Made by a program: the position numbers and the translations under genes
Source: Thermophagus xiamenensis
GTDB lineage: Bacteria; Bacteroidota; Bacteroidia; Bacteroidales; Marinilabiliaceae
DNA length: 64,000 nucleotides
Assembly (NCBI RefSeq): GCF_900112795.1
Contig: NZ_FONA01000002.1
Location: 1 to 64,000 of the forward strand
Direction: 5' to 3'
In this document: piece by piece, positions 21,075 to 30,595 of the stretch
Layout: each line of letters begins with the position of its first letter
Numbering within the stretch: the first letter of the stretch is position 1
The notes under the pieces: model-generated
What the model saw: only the letters and a program-made list of their open reading frames with translations
The model's database searches: none
Told to the model about the DNA's origin: nothing

Positions 21075-21845
21075 ATGGTTGGAAAATCGAAAAAAAAATT
21101 AATCGCCTCTCTTGCTCATAAAAAGTATCGCGACAAAAATTCCCTGTTCGTGGCAGAAGGGTCCAAGCTGGTAAACGACCTTTTGGATGCCGGATTAAAA
21201 TCGGAATTAATTTATTCGACCAAAGAAAATGCTATTACCGAAAAACACAAAAAACTTATTACTCAAATAATTGACAACAATGAATTAAAACAACTAAGTT
21301 TTCTCACCCATCCTCGAGATGTAATAGCTCTATTCAGACAGCCGGATTTTAGCTTTACTTTTGGAGAACATCGTCATAACCTTACTCTTTGTTTAGATGG
21401 AATACAGGATCCCGGGAATATGGGCACAATACTTCGATTGGCCGCCTGGTTTAATATACCATACGTTGTTTGCAGTCCGGACACGGTCGATGCGTTTAAT
21501 CCGAAAGTAATTCAAGCATCCATGGGTGCTATCGCTCATGTTAAAGTTCACTATACACAACTTAATGACTTTTGTCAACGTTCCAATAAGGAATTAAATC
21601 TTGAAATTTTTGGGACTTTTATGCAAGGTCAAAACATTTATTCACTGGCATTACCCGATAAAGGAATAATTGTTTTAGGGAATGAGGGCAATGGGATACG
21701 AGCCGAAACAGCCAGGACCATTACCACTCGTCTGTCGATTCCAAAATTTGAACGTCCTAACGGTTCTTCTTCCATAGAATCTTTAAATGTTGGAATAGCT
21801 GCAGCGATAATATGTTCCGAATTCCATCGTTCTACATTTTGTTAA
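21075..21845 (+). CDS. SpoU/TrmH-family RNA 2'-O-methyltransferase
   Basis: SPOUT-class methyltransferase of 256 residues that methylates ribose in rRNA or tRNA using S-adenosylmethionine. A substrate-binding N-terminal domain (HKKYRDKNSLFVAEGSKLVN) precedes the three SpoU motifs: DGIQDPGNMGTILRLAAWF, IIVLGNEGNGI and LSIPKFERPNGSSSIESLNV. The exact RNA target (RlmB-like or other) cannot be told from sequence. It is divergent from tamL, and its 3' end overlaps the convergent FAD oxidoreductase gene by 14 bp. Confidence 0.88.
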   Translation: MVGKSKKKLIASLAHKKYRDKNSLFVAEGSKLVNDLLDAGLKSELIYSTKENAITEKHKKLITQIIDNNELKQLSFLTHPRDVIALFRQPDFSFTFGEHRHNLTLCLDGIQDPGNMGTILRLAAWFNIPYVVCSPDTVDAFNPKVIQASMGAIAHVKVHYTQLNDFCQRSNKELNLEIFGTFMQGQNIYSLALPDKGIIVLGNEGNGIRAETARTITTRLSIPKFERPNGSSSIESLNVGIAAAIICSEFHRSTFC

Positions 21846-23397
21846 TATATTGGGCGACACCGATGGCACAACGTTCTCCGTCCATGGCTGAGGAAGCTAT
21901 TCCGCCGGCATAACCAGCTCCTTCACCACAAGGGAAAAGCCCTTTGACCGATACATGCATATAAGAATCTTTATCCCTCGGGATTCTTAATGGCGAAGAA
22001 GTGCGCGATTCAGCAGCCAAAACAACAGCTTCTTCACATAAAAAGCCTTTTGCACGTTTCCCAAAATAAGCAAATCCTTCTCGTAAACGAGAAGAAATAT
22101 GATCAGGCAAAATAAAATGTAACGGAGCGGCCACTACTCCTGGAATATAAGAAGTTTCCGGTAAATCGAAGGATAAACGACCATCAACAAAATCAACTAA
22201 CCGTTGGGCAGGAGCTATAACTCCCTGACCACCGTTAACAAAACAGAGCCTTTCAACTTCCTGTTGGTAATACAAGCCGGCCAATACCCCGTATTTTTCA
22301 TATCCTTTCAGATCTTCAGGTCGTATTTCAACCACCATTCCACTGTTTGCATAAGGTGAATTCCTTTGCGATGGCGACATACCATTGATCACCATCTCTT
22401 CAGCCCCAGTCATCGCCGGGACAATAAAACCACCCGGACACATACAAAAGGAATAAACCCCTCGGCCCGCTACCTGATGAGAAAAACTGTATGATGCTGC
22501 CGGCAAATAAAGTCCTCGTCCGTCCTTGGTATGATATTGAATACGATCTATCAATTCCTGCGGATGTTCTACCCTTACCCCCATAGCCCAGGTTTTGGCA
22601 TGGAGTTCAATGCCCTTCTCATGAAGAAGGTGGTAAACATCTTTAGCGGAATGTCCTGTTGCCAAGATCACCGCTTTACCTCTAAGTTTAGTCCCATCAT
22701 GTAAAATTACACCATCAATCCTATCGCCATTAATAATAAAATCTACCACACGCGATCTAAAGAGAAATTCCCCACCGGCTGTAACGATAGTGTTTCGTAT
22801 ATTACGGATAATACCCGGCAATTTGTCGGTTCCAATGTGGGGATGAGCATCTATCAAAATATTTTCCGATGATCCATGAAAATAAAGAAGCTCAAGAAAG
22901 TTCCTAAAATCTCCTCTTTTTTTACTACGAGTATAAAGCTTTCCATCAGAAAAGGTACCTGCACCTCCCTCCCCAAATGCATAATTGGAATCATCATCAA
23001 GTTGTTCGTTTCGGTTAAGCAAGGCAATATCCTTTTTACGCTCCGATACATCCTTCCCTCTCTCAACAATAATAGGCTTTAAACCCAATTCCATTAATTT
23101 GAGTGCTGCAAATAGTCCTGCCGGACCAGACCCGACAACTATTACCTCAGGTGCAGATATTACAGAAGGCCAATGAAATTTTTTAGGATTTGTTTGAGGC
23201 ATTGGCTCGTTGTGCCATACTTGCACTTGCAAATCCACCATCACCTGCCTCTGCCGGGCATCAATAGACCGCCTGACGATGCGAATACCCGAAATATCAC
23301 CTATGTTTATTGACAGTTTCCGAACTGCATATTTTTTTATTGTATCTTCTTGTAACGCCTCTTCAGGAGTTAATCGTAAATCTATAAGCTGAAACAT
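21832..23397 (-). CDS. FAD-dependent oxidoreductase of the COG2509 type
   Basis: Flavoprotein of 521 residues. A small N-terminal domain (MFQLIDLRLTPEEALQEDTI) precedes a Rossmann dinucleotide-binding motif, VIVVGSGPAGLFAALKLMEL, near residue 85. Typical family segments are NYAFGEGGAGTFSDGKLYTR and FCMCPGGFIVPA, and the C-terminal SRTSSPLRI and GEGAGYAGGI complete the FAD site. The family is widespread but its reaction is unknown. It abuts porT, sharing the base at 23397, so porT and this gene are probably co-transcribed. Confidence 0.85.
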   Translation of the reverse strand: MFQLIDLRLTPEEALQEDTIKKYAVRKLSINIGDISGIRIVRRSIDARQRQVMVDLQVQVWHNEPMPQTNPKKFHWPSVISAPEVIVVGSGPAGLFAALKLMELGLKPIIVERGKDVSERKKDIALLNRNEQLDDDSNYAFGEGGAGTFSDGKLYTRSKKRGDFRNFLELLYFHGSSENILIDAHPHIGTDKLPGIIRNIRNTIVTAGGEFLFRSRVVDFIINGDRIDGVILHDGTKLRGKAVILATGHSAKDVYHLLHEKGIELHAKTWAMGVRVEHPQELIDRIQYHTKDGRGLYLPAASYSFSHQVAGRGVYSFCMCPGGFIVPAMTGAEEMVINGMSPSQRNSPYANSGMVVEIRPEDLKGYEKYGVLAGLYYQQEVERLCFVNGGQGVIAPAQRLVDFVDGRLSFDLPETSYIPGVVAAPLHFILPDHISSRLREGFAYFGKRAKGFLCEEAVVLAAESRTSSPLRIPRDKDSYMHVSVKGLFPCGEGAGYAGGIASSAMDGERCAIGVAQYINKM

Positions 23398-24140
23398 TAT
23401 TCAAAATAAAAAGTAAAAACAAATATTCTCGAAGTCAAGCGATCCAAAACATCGGTATAAAATACATCTTCCGGTTCTCCGGTGCCGGAAGAATCCAATA
23501 CATTCAGCATGCCAACCGATAATTTGGCCTCGGTCGACAGCCTAAAATAATTCAAATAAAAATCAAACCCGGCGCCAACTTCTAAATATAAATCCCCTTT
23601 TTTCAATTTAAGTCCATCATTTTCCGATTTAGCCAGGTCAATACGCGGATTGATACCTCCAACTAAATAGGGTTTCACGTTGGTCATCCTGGCACCGCTA
23701 AATTTTAGCAATAACGGGAATTCCAAAAAGGTGGATTTAATTTCAAGTGGTTTCTCCTCTACTTCACCATCCTGAATGTAAAGTAAATCGCGTTGGCCAA
23801 AACTAATCCCAGGCAGAAATCTTAAATTAAAATATTGATTAAGGCGTAAGCTAGATACGATGCCGAGATTAATTCCGGGATTTAGATTAACAACCTCAGC
23901 ATATCGATTTTCCAAACCTTCGGGCCGTTCTGATATAGGTTTATGTACCACTCTAAAATCCATGGTATTAAACCCGATCAAAAAGCCGAAATGCAAAGGT
24001 CGATAATCGAAAGCCGGAAGATTAGGCACACCTTTCTTCTCCCTCCCTTGTCCATTTACCGGAAAGTAAACAAAAATCACAAAAGTAAATAGTAAAAGCC
24101 AACGCAAGAGAAAAGTATTTTTGAAGCAAACGTAAAGCAC
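23397..24140 (-). CDS. porT: PorT-like outer membrane protein
   Basis: Secreted protein of 247 residues with a hydrophobic N-terminus (LLRWLLLFTFVIFVYFPVNG), alternating beta-strand character and a C-terminal aromatic ending (FVFTFYFE), as in small outer-membrane barrels. The segment FDYRPLHFGFLIGFNTMDFR is typical of PorT, a type IX secretion component first described in Porphyromonas. The gene order ubiE-porT is common in Bacteroidota and supports the call. No ATG is available; the frame opens at a GTG at 24140, 15 bp after ubiE. A general porin-family assignment is the alternative. Confidence 0.75.
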   Translation of the reverse strand: MLYVCFKNTFLLRWLLLFTFVIFVYFPVNGQGREKKGVPNLPAFDYRPLHFGFLIGFNTMDFRVVHKPISERPEGLENRYAEVVNLNPGINLGIVSSLRLNQYFNLRFLPGISFGQRDLLYIQDGEVEEKPLEIKSTFLEFPLLLKFSGARMTNVKPYLVGGINPRIDLAKSENDGLKLKKGDLYLEVGAGFDFYLNYFRLSTEAKLSVGMLNVLDSSGTGEPEDVFYTDVLDRLTSRIFVFTFYFE

Positions 24141-24155
24141 GCCAAAATATTGTCA

Positions 24156-24878
24156 TCACATTTTTGTTGCAACATATATGGTTGCTATACCAAATGTTTG
24201 TTTTATACCTTTTTGCCATTCAAAGCCTGCCTTTTCCAATTCCTTTTTAAAATCCTCCCCTTCCGGAAATTGCATTGCTGACTCGGGCAAATATTTATAA
24301 GCCTCTTTATCTTTAGAAATCATTCCGCCCCACCATGGTAAAATCCGGCGCATATAAAAATAAAATAATTGTTTAAAAGGAAATACTTTGGGCCTTGAAA
24401 ACTCCAGGACCACCAGCTTACCATCAGGCTTTAATACCCGATGAATTTCTTTCAACCCCTTTTGAAGGTTTTCAAAATTCCTAACACCAAATGCGACCGT
24501 AGCTGCATCAAAAAAACGGTCGTCGAAAGGCAACGCCTCAGAATCCCCTTGTTTCAGTTGTATAGTCATATGTAGCCTTTTCTTTTCGATTTTTTTACGG
24601 GCTACATTCAACATTTTTTCCGACAGGTCAACCCCATAAACAGCTACCGGGTCAATTTTGGTAAGTTCAATCGCCAAATCACCTGTTCCGGTTGCTACAT
24701 CCAGGATTATGGGTGCAGTAAGTCCTTTCAACTGTTTAACAACATTTTTTCTCCAGATTTTATCGATTCCAAACGAAAGCAAGTGATTTAACAGGTCATA
24801 ATGAGGAGCAATTTTATTAAACATGGACCGAATTTGTTCCTTTTTGCTACTCTCCTTGTCCTTATATGGCTTTATCAT
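24156..24878 (-). CDS. ubiE: Demethylmenaquinone methyltransferase (UbiE/MenG)
   Basis: S-adenosylmethionine-dependent C-methyltransferase of the last step of menaquinone synthesis, 240 residues. Family blocks are FNKIAPHYDLLNHLLSFGID, the SAM loop LDVATGTGDLAIEL, DAATVAFGVRNFENL and KPDGKLVVLEFS. I take the ATG at 24878 (MIKPYKDKESS). An upstream TTG would add seven unsupported residues. In this phylum the product acts on menaquinone. It forms a tight group with porT. Confidence 0.94.
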   Translation of the reverse strand: MIKPYKDKESSKKEQIRSMFNKIAPHYDLLNHLLSFGIDKIWRKNVVKQLKGLTAPIILDVATGTGDLAIELTKIDPVAVYGVDLSEKMLNVARKKIEKKRLHMTIQLKQGDSEALPFDDRFFDAATVAFGVRNFENLQKGLKEIHRVLKPDGKLVVLEFSRPKVFPFKQLFYFYMRRILPWWGGMISKDKEAYKYLPESAMQFPEGEDFKKELEKAGFEWQKGIKQTFGIATIYVATKM

Positions 24879-24960
24879 CCTTAAAAAATTTTGGGTCAAA
24901 AATACAAAGATTTTATCACCTACAGAGAGATTGTGGTCTCTAACGATCCGGTTTTTAATC

Positions 24961-27192
24961 TCAGTATTTTCCTTCGACCCACCATTTCAGTCGGCTTTCA
25001 AATTTTGATTTCAGCTCTTTAACAAAGCCATACGATTCATCATCAATTCGAATCTCTCCTCTGGTAACATGTCCCAAAACCGAAAAAGCCTGCTCTTTTT
25101 CAACCATAAAATCGACAAAATCATCCTGCTTTTCGGGCGATACAGAAACAATAACTCGTCCTTGGGCCTCACCAAACAGAAAAGCATCTCTGCGAATTTC
25201 TGCATCCGTTGTAATATCGAATCCGTATTCCATAGGGATTGCACACTCCAATAGACTAAAGAAAAGTCCACCGTTGGATACATCATGTACCGACCTGACC
25301 AAACCACTTTCTATCATGTCACGAATAACCACAAAAAGTTTCTTTTCCTCTTCCGGATTAAAGTAGGGTGGGAGCGATTTTTCGATACCATGAATAATTC
25401 TCAGATATTCCGAACCGTTAATATCGTTTCGTGACCGACCCAATAAAAATATCATATCACCCTTATGCTTAAAAGAGAGCGTAGTATGTTTTCCCACATC
25501 ATTAATTAAACCAACTGCACCAATAACAGGTGTGGGAAGAACAGGAATAATTTGTCCCTCCACCGAACGTTGATTGTAGAAACTAACATTTCCACTGACC
25601 ACAGGTAAATCAAAAAATTTGCAAGCATCCGAAAGACCTTTTACTGCTTCGGTGAAATCGGAATATGCAGAAGGATCATAAGGATTTCCAAAATTAAGAC
25701 AATCAGATATAGCCAGAGGCGTACCACCTGCACAAACAATATTTCTGATAGCTTCAGCAACAGATATGCGTGCTCCGTTATAAGGGTCAGAAGTAAAATA
25801 GGCAGGATTACTGTCGACTGTAGCTACCAAAGCTTTATCATCACTTTCCAGTTCAATAATTCCTCCATCAGATGGATATCTGGAACTTGCAGCTTCACCG
25901 TAAATTTTTTTAGAGAATTTTTGAGTTAGCCACTTTTTTGAAGATACATTCAACGATTTAAACATTTTGTCAACAACAGCGGGATAATGATCCGGCTCCG
26001 GCAGATCATCTACTTTTATGAATTCAGGAAGTTCTCTTTGGGAAGCAACCGCTCTTTCATAAACTGGCGAAAATTCTCCTAATCCTAAAAATTTAACAGG
26101 CAATTCTACCTCTACATTACCATCTTTACTACCTTTTAACTTACCACTATTGTCTACTTTGCCAATTACTCCAAAAGTAATTTTATGCTTCTTTAAAATT
26201 GAATGAATCTTATCTTCATCTTTTGGTGAGAAACAAATTAACAATCTTCCCCAAGTTTGAGAAATCAATATTTCTCTTAAACTCATATCCTTCTCTCTTA
26301 ACGGAACGTCATCGGCCCAAAAATCAATGCCACTATTCCCTCTCATGGCCATCTCAGCCAATGCTCCTATAATACCTTGTCCGCCTATAGTCTGAGAACC
26401 CACCAAAAGATTTTCCTGAACCAATTTTTGATGAGCCTTATAAAGATTCACCTCCGATTGAATATCACGCATCTGATCAAAAGAAATACTTTTGGTTTCA
26501 GCATCGGGAATCAACCCGGAATCAAAAGCGTCGCCCGTAATACCGTCTTTTCCGGTGGGTACACCTATTACAGCAACGAGATTACCCTCCCCTTTTGCTA
26601 CACCAAATAATAATTCCTTCTTTTGAGCAACCCCGATCGACATCGTATTAACAATCGGACTGGTATTATAAGCCTCATTAAAAAAAACTTCACCACCAAT
26701 AACCGGTATGCCAAAGCCTTGTTCAAAATCAGAAATACCTTTAACAACTTCTTCAAACAACCACCGGGCTGTATCTCTAACTGAATCTCCAAATCTCAAC
26801 GAATTTAAAAGAGCTACCGGCTTTGCGCCCATCGAAAAAATATCCCTGTTGACGACTCTCATTCCGGTGGAAGCGCCCAGCCGAGGCTGAACAGCACAGG
26901 GATGATTATGTGATTCCAGTTTTACTACAACGACCTCCCCGTCACCTATGTCTACAACACCTGCACTCTCTTTACCCGCCTCTACCATAACATGCCTGGC
27001 CTTAGTGGGAAGCTTTTGCAGCCATTTTCGGGAATTTTTATAACTAGCATGTTCCGACCATAATATGGAAAATATTTCCAACTCCAACTTGTTGGGGCGT
27101 CGCCCTAAAATCTCCTGAATTCTTTCATATTCTTCTTCACTAAGACTCAACAACTGGATATCTTCGACAGGATAGTTTTTATTTTTATTCAT
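24961..27192 (-). CDS. purL: Phosphoribosylformylglycinamidine synthase subunit PurL
   Basis: ATP-dependent amidotransferase subunit of purine synthesis that turns FGAR into FGAM, 743 residues. This is the small multi-subunit form, which needs PurQ and PurS, neither visible here. Signature segments are LWSEHASYKNSRKWLQKLP, KLESHNHPCAVQPRLGASTG and the second-half block VATVDSNPAYFTSDPYNGA. The duplicated AIRS-like halves are both present. The ATG at 27192 (MNKNKNYPVED) is preferred over a TTG six codons upstream. It is divergent from the short-chain dehydrogenase gene. Confidence 0.95.
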   Translation of the reverse strand: MNKNKNYPVEDIQLLSLSEEEYERIQEILGRRPNKLELEIFSILWSEHASYKNSRKWLQKLPTKARHVMVEAGKESAGVVDIGDGEVVVVKLESHNHPCAVQPRLGASTGMRVVNRDIFSMGAKPVALLNSLRFGDSVRDTARWLFEEVVKGISDFEQGFGIPVIGGEVFFNEAYNTSPIVNTMSIGVAQKKELLFGVAKGEGNLVAVIGVPTGKDGITGDAFDSGLIPDAETKSISFDQMRDIQSEVNLYKAHQKLVQENLLVGSQTIGGQGIIGALAEMAMRGNSGIDFWADDVPLREKDMSLREILISQTWGRLLICFSPKDEDKIHSILKKHKITFGVIGKVDNSGKLKGSKDGNVEVELPVKFLGLGEFSPVYERAVASQRELPEFIKVDDLPEPDHYPAVVDKMFKSLNVSSKKWLTQKFSKKIYGEAASSRYPSDGGIIELESDDKALVATVDSNPAYFTSDPYNGARISVAEAIRNIVCAGGTPLAISDCLNFGNPYDPSAYSDFTEAVKGLSDACKFFDLPVVSGNVSFYNQRSVEGQIIPVLPTPVIGAVGLINDVGKHTTLSFKHKGDMIFLLGRSRNDINGSEYLRIIHGIEKSLPPYFNPEEEKKLFVVIRDMIESGLVRSVHDVSNGGLFFSLLECAIPMEYGFDITTDAEIRRDAFLFGEAQGRVIVSVSPEKQDDFVDFMVEKEQAFSVLGHVTRGEIRIDDESYGFVKELKSKFESRLKWWVEGKY

Positions 27193-27446
27193 AGGGACCT
27201 GGATTTTCAATTAACATAAAATCATTATACATTTTGGTCTGTTGGAAATCTCAAAACAAGATTAAAAGTTTTAATATCCTATTTGCACATAAATCATTAG
27301 GCCATTTTTATTTTTCTTCTATAAAAATATCGAAAAACAAAACCTCACCAATTCATTAATGTCAGAAGATTTCAATTTTAACAAAACCTTATTAATTTTG
27401 AGTTGAAAAATAACAAAAAAAACGCATAAAACAAATCACTTACAAT

Positions 27447-28205
27447 ATGGACAAAATAGCGATGGTTACAGGGGCCACATCGGGGATTGGAGAAGCAACA
27501 GCTCACATGTTGGCACGTAACGGCTTTAATCTAATCATTACCGGAAGAAGAGAAGATCGGTTGAAAAACCTGGCTGAAAAACTTAAAGAGACTAATATTG
27601 AAGTAAAAATTCTTTCTTTTGATATACGGCGATTGTCAGCCACTAACCAAGCATGGAATTCTTTACCCAATGATTGGAAACAAATTGATATATTGGTTAA
27701 TAATGCCGGACTTGCTGCTGGTGCTGATCCCATTCAGGAAGGCCTATGGGAAGATTGGGAACAAATGATCGACACAAATGTAAAAGGTCTGCTTTCCATT
27801 ACCCGGCTCGTCATTCCTGAAATGATTAAAAGAAAAAAAGGACACATCATTAATGTAAGTTCTATTGCCGGATCAGAGGTATATGCAAACGGTAATGTTT
27901 ATTGTGCAACCAAACATGCAGTTCATGCTCTAACCAAAGGAATGCGTATCGACCTATTGCCTCACAATATCAAAGTTTCATCTATCTCACCAGGAATGGT
28001 TGAAACAGAATTTTCGATTGTAAGATACCATGGCGATAAGCAGAAAGCTGATAAAGTTTATGAAGGATTAACACCACTTAATGCCAATGATGTTGCCGAT
28101 GCTATTGAATTCATGATAACACGGCCACCTCACGTTAACGTAAATGATATGCTTTTAATGCCTACAGCTCAGGCCAGTGCAGTGTATAACTTCAGAAATA
28201 AATAA
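27447..28205 (+). CDS. Short-chain dehydrogenase/reductase, YdfG-like
   Basis: NADP(H)-dependent oxidoreductase of 252 residues in the classical SDR fold. The cofactor loop is TGATSGIGEATAHML at about residues 8-22, followed by ITGRREDRL, where the Arg residues favour NADPH. NNAG is near residue 88. The catalytic Ser is in INVSSIAG and the Tyr-Lys pair is Tyr152 and Lys156 in VYCATKHAVHAL. The closest characterised relatives oxidise serine, 3-hydroxypropionate or allothreonine; the substrate here is uncertain. A TAATTTTG -7 candidate lies at 27393-27400. Confidence 0.88.
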   Translation: MDKIAMVTGATSGIGEATAHMLARNGFNLIITGRREDRLKNLAEKLKETNIEVKILSFDIRRLSATNQAWNSLPNDWKQIDILVNNAGLAAGADPIQEGLWEDWEQMIDTNVKGLLSITRLVIPEMIKRKKGHIINVSSIAGSEVYANGNVYCATKHAVHALTKGMRIDLLPHNIKVSSISPGMVETEFSIVRYHGDKQKADKVYEGLTPLNANDVADAIEFMITRPPHVNVNDMLLMPTAQASAVYNFRNK

Positions 28206-28302
28206 TTGCTTTTTTGAAATGACTTTAACTGCAAAGGAAAATTATTTAAAGGTAAAAAATCAGTACCAGCACAAAGCCACCAAAGAAATAAACATGAATT
28301 TA

Positions 28303-28352
28303 CAATTTCATCAGTTTTATCTAATTCATTGATCTGATGAAACTCGCATAAC
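28303..28352. repeat. Half copy of the palindromic intergenic repeat
   Basis: TTTCATCAG (28306-28314) and CTGATGAAA (28334-28342) form a perfect 9-bp inverted repeat around the linker TTTTATCTAATTCATTGAT, which matches the linker found between the copies at 40.9 kb. ACTCGCAT follows, as in the full copies. Confidence 0.6.
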
Positions 28353-28432
28353 AATAGGTTAATATTATTTAGGATAATATTTTATGATTTACCCTGATAT
28401 ATCTTTGGTTTACCCTAAGAACTTTAAAGTTT

Positions 28433-28466
28433 AGGTCTAAGACCTTTATACCTCAGTCTTAGACCT
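28433..28466. terminator. Hairpin with nested palindrome between convergent genes
   Basis: AGGTCTAAGAC pairs with GTCTTAGACCT (11 bp, 12-nt loop). The left arm is part of a palindrome of its own, GGTCTAAGACC. It may end transcripts of both convergent neighbours, though no clean T run directly follows on either strand. Confidence 0.45.
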
Positions 28467-28620
28467 ATATTTATTTTATTAGTTTTTTTAATAACTGATT
28501 TTAAATAGCAACTTATGCCGAAATAAAGTCTTTTTGATAAAACAATTTAACCGATCGAACAGAAGAATATAAACATTGGATGCGCACTTATTGCCATGAA
28601 AATTATTTCTGCCGAAACTT

Positions 28621-29937
28621 CTATTTTATCTTTAGCTTTATAATTTGGTCAATATCATTTTCCTTCAGTCCGCCAGTATAGATAAACAATCCCTCCTTTT
28701 GTTGTTTAAACTTCAATTTCACATTTTTATCGAAGGAAGTTGCTGAGAGCACTTTTTTATCAAACTGAGGGATAAAAACATATGGTAAGCCAGGTTGATT
28801 TAGCACATGAACAAATAACGTATTATCTTTAGCTGTAATAGTTCCCCATTCTTGATTTGGAATAATTTGTCCTCGTGTTCCATAAATTGTTTCTCCATAT
28901 TTTTTTAGCCATTGACCAACTTCATTTAAAATAGAAACAAATTCCGGTTGAATTTTTCCATTTGGCATTGGCCCAACATTAAGTAAAAGATTAGCATCTT
29001 TACCTGCGGCTTTCACCAATAAATGAATGATTTCTTTAGGGCTTTTATAATTTTTTTCATTTAAATTAAACCCCCAAGCCTCACCAATAGTAGCGCAGGT
29101 TTCAAGAGGCAATTTACTTACTTTAACCCCTTTACTGTACCCGGCAAAATTTTCCCCCGGAAGATCGCGTTCAAAGACCTGAATATCTTCACCTGGAATA
29201 GGTTGTATATGATGATTATTGGCAATTAAAGTAGCGGGACTCAAATCATGGATCAGGGAATAGATTTGATCATAGTGCCAATTGGCATTTTTGCGTTCCC
29301 AATGTCCATCGAACCAAACACATCCAACCTCGCCATAATTGGTAAGTAACTCGGTTAATTGGGTTTTCATAAATTCAATATAACTATCCCAATCAGTGTC
29401 TACAGGCCCACCATCAACAATCTTTTTTCCAAAACCATAATCTTCACGCCCCCAATCAAGCAAAGAATAATAAAAATTTAATTTAATGCCTTCTTTTTTA
29501 CATTCTTCTGCCAATTCCTTCAATGGATCTTTGCCATAAGGGGTGGCATCTACTATATTGTAATCCGATGCCTCAGTATCAAACATACTAAATCCGTCAT
29601 GATGCCTTGATGTAATAGTGATATATTTCATTCCGGCATCTTTGGCAATTTTCACCCATTCTCTGGCGTCAAAATCCATGGGATAAAAAAAGTCTGCCAA
29701 CCTCTTATATTTATCATAAGGTATACGTTGATTGTGCATAACCCACTCACCATCGCCTAAAACACTATAAATACCCCAATGAATAAATAAGCCAAATCGC
29801 ATGTTTCTAAATTCTTCACGTGCTTTAAGGTTTTCAGACGAAGGGGTATATTCCGACATTTCATAAGGATACTTTTGCTGAGCATATCCCACAAAAGTAA
29901 AAAGGCAAAATAAAATGGGAAAAACAAACTTTTTCAT
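28621..29937 (-). CDS. Alpha-L-fucosidase, GH29 family
   Basis: Secreted exo-glycosidase of 438 residues releasing alpha-linked L-fucose. A signal peptide (MKKFVFPILFCLFTFVGYAQ) leads into the GH29 block MRFGLFIHWGIYSVLGDGEW. The catalytic nucleophile is Asp210 in CVWFDGHWERK, and DGFSMFDTEASDYN is also typical. A C-terminal beta-sandwich domain follows at about residue 345 on. The start is the ATG at 29937; an upstream in-frame TTA/ATG extension carries no signal sequence. It stands alone, with no SusCD pair nearby. The gene is more A/T-rich than the glycosidases at 48-56 kb. Confidence 0.9.
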   Translation of the reverse strand: MKKFVFPILFCLFTFVGYAQQKYPYEMSEYTPSSENLKAREEFRNMRFGLFIHWGIYSVLGDGEWVMHNQRIPYDKYKRLADFFYPMDFDAREWVKIAKDAGMKYITITSRHHDGFSMFDTEASDYNIVDATPYGKDPLKELAEECKKEGIKLNFYYSLLDWGREDYGFGKKIVDGGPVDTDWDSYIEFMKTQLTELLTNYGEVGCVWFDGHWERKNANWHYDQIYSLIHDLSPATLIANNHHIQPIPGEDIQVFERDLPGENFAGYSKGVKVSKLPLETCATIGEAWGFNLNEKNYKSPKEIIHLLVKAAGKDANLLLNVGPMPNGKIQPEFVSILNEVGQWLKKYGETIYGTRGQIIPNQEWGTITAKDNTLFVHVLNQPGLPYVFIPQFDKKVLSATSFDKNVKLKFKQQKEGLFIYTGGLKENDIDQIIKLKIK

Positions 29938-30595
29938 GTTTCTTGGCTTTAAGTTAATTAAAATCAATATTATTTATTCCTTGAAGACATGATTCAATTC
30001 ACACGTCCATTCTTAAATGATTTAATTTTTCAAAAAAATATAACCCGCATGGTTCAACGCTAAGTTCCCTTAAGGAATTATAGGCGTATTCATTTTAGAT
30101 GCTTCTTGCATCTCTTATTCATCTATTACTTTTTTATCATTAATAACATCACCTTTGGAGTGAATATTCAATTTTTGAGCAGCTATTCTCAAATGAATAC
30201 TTATTAAACCAGAAAAAAGGGAAAAATTAATTCACAATACTAACTAAACCAAGATAGATATTGGGACACACTAAATTAAACATTTCCGCAAATTAAAACA
30301 AAATTCCTTGCTGCCCTATTCCCTTCTATTTGTATCACTATGTCCATGTTCTGGTTGTGGTCAAAATCGCAATTTACATTTTGTTTAAAAATTACAAAAA
30401 GCAATTAACAACAAAGAATTACAAAATTTAGAAAATAGGTCCATTGAATAATGCTAAACAAACAAGCTTAGTCAAAAAATCAATAATTGATCTTTTGATT
30501 AATAAGCTAAATGACTCAAGAATCCGGTTCCCCTTAATAATTGAGTCGATAACTCACTGTAGGATTGACCATTAACTCTTTAAACCTCAATTAAA
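29938..30595. other. Non-coding gap with dispersed repeat
   Basis: No convincing gene was found in these 658 bp. The only structure I can support is the second copy of the AT-rich repeat at 30207-30285. Separate promoters or regulatory RNAs cannot be excluded. Confidence 0.5.
30207..30285. repeat. AT-rich dispersed repeat, copy 2
   Basis: This matches positions 10-92 with the identical blocks CAATACTAACTAAAC (30235-30249) and GGACACACTAA, plus AGATAGAT between them. The copies lie in the same orientation, about 30 kb apart. Confidence 0.6.

Larger units (their letters stand above)
28206..28620. other. Non-coding gap between convergent SDR and fucosidase genes
   Basis: No gene is visible. 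The gap holds a short palindromic-family repeat (28303-28352), then a strong hairpin (28433-28466), and an otherwise A/T-rich sequence. Confidence 0.6.
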
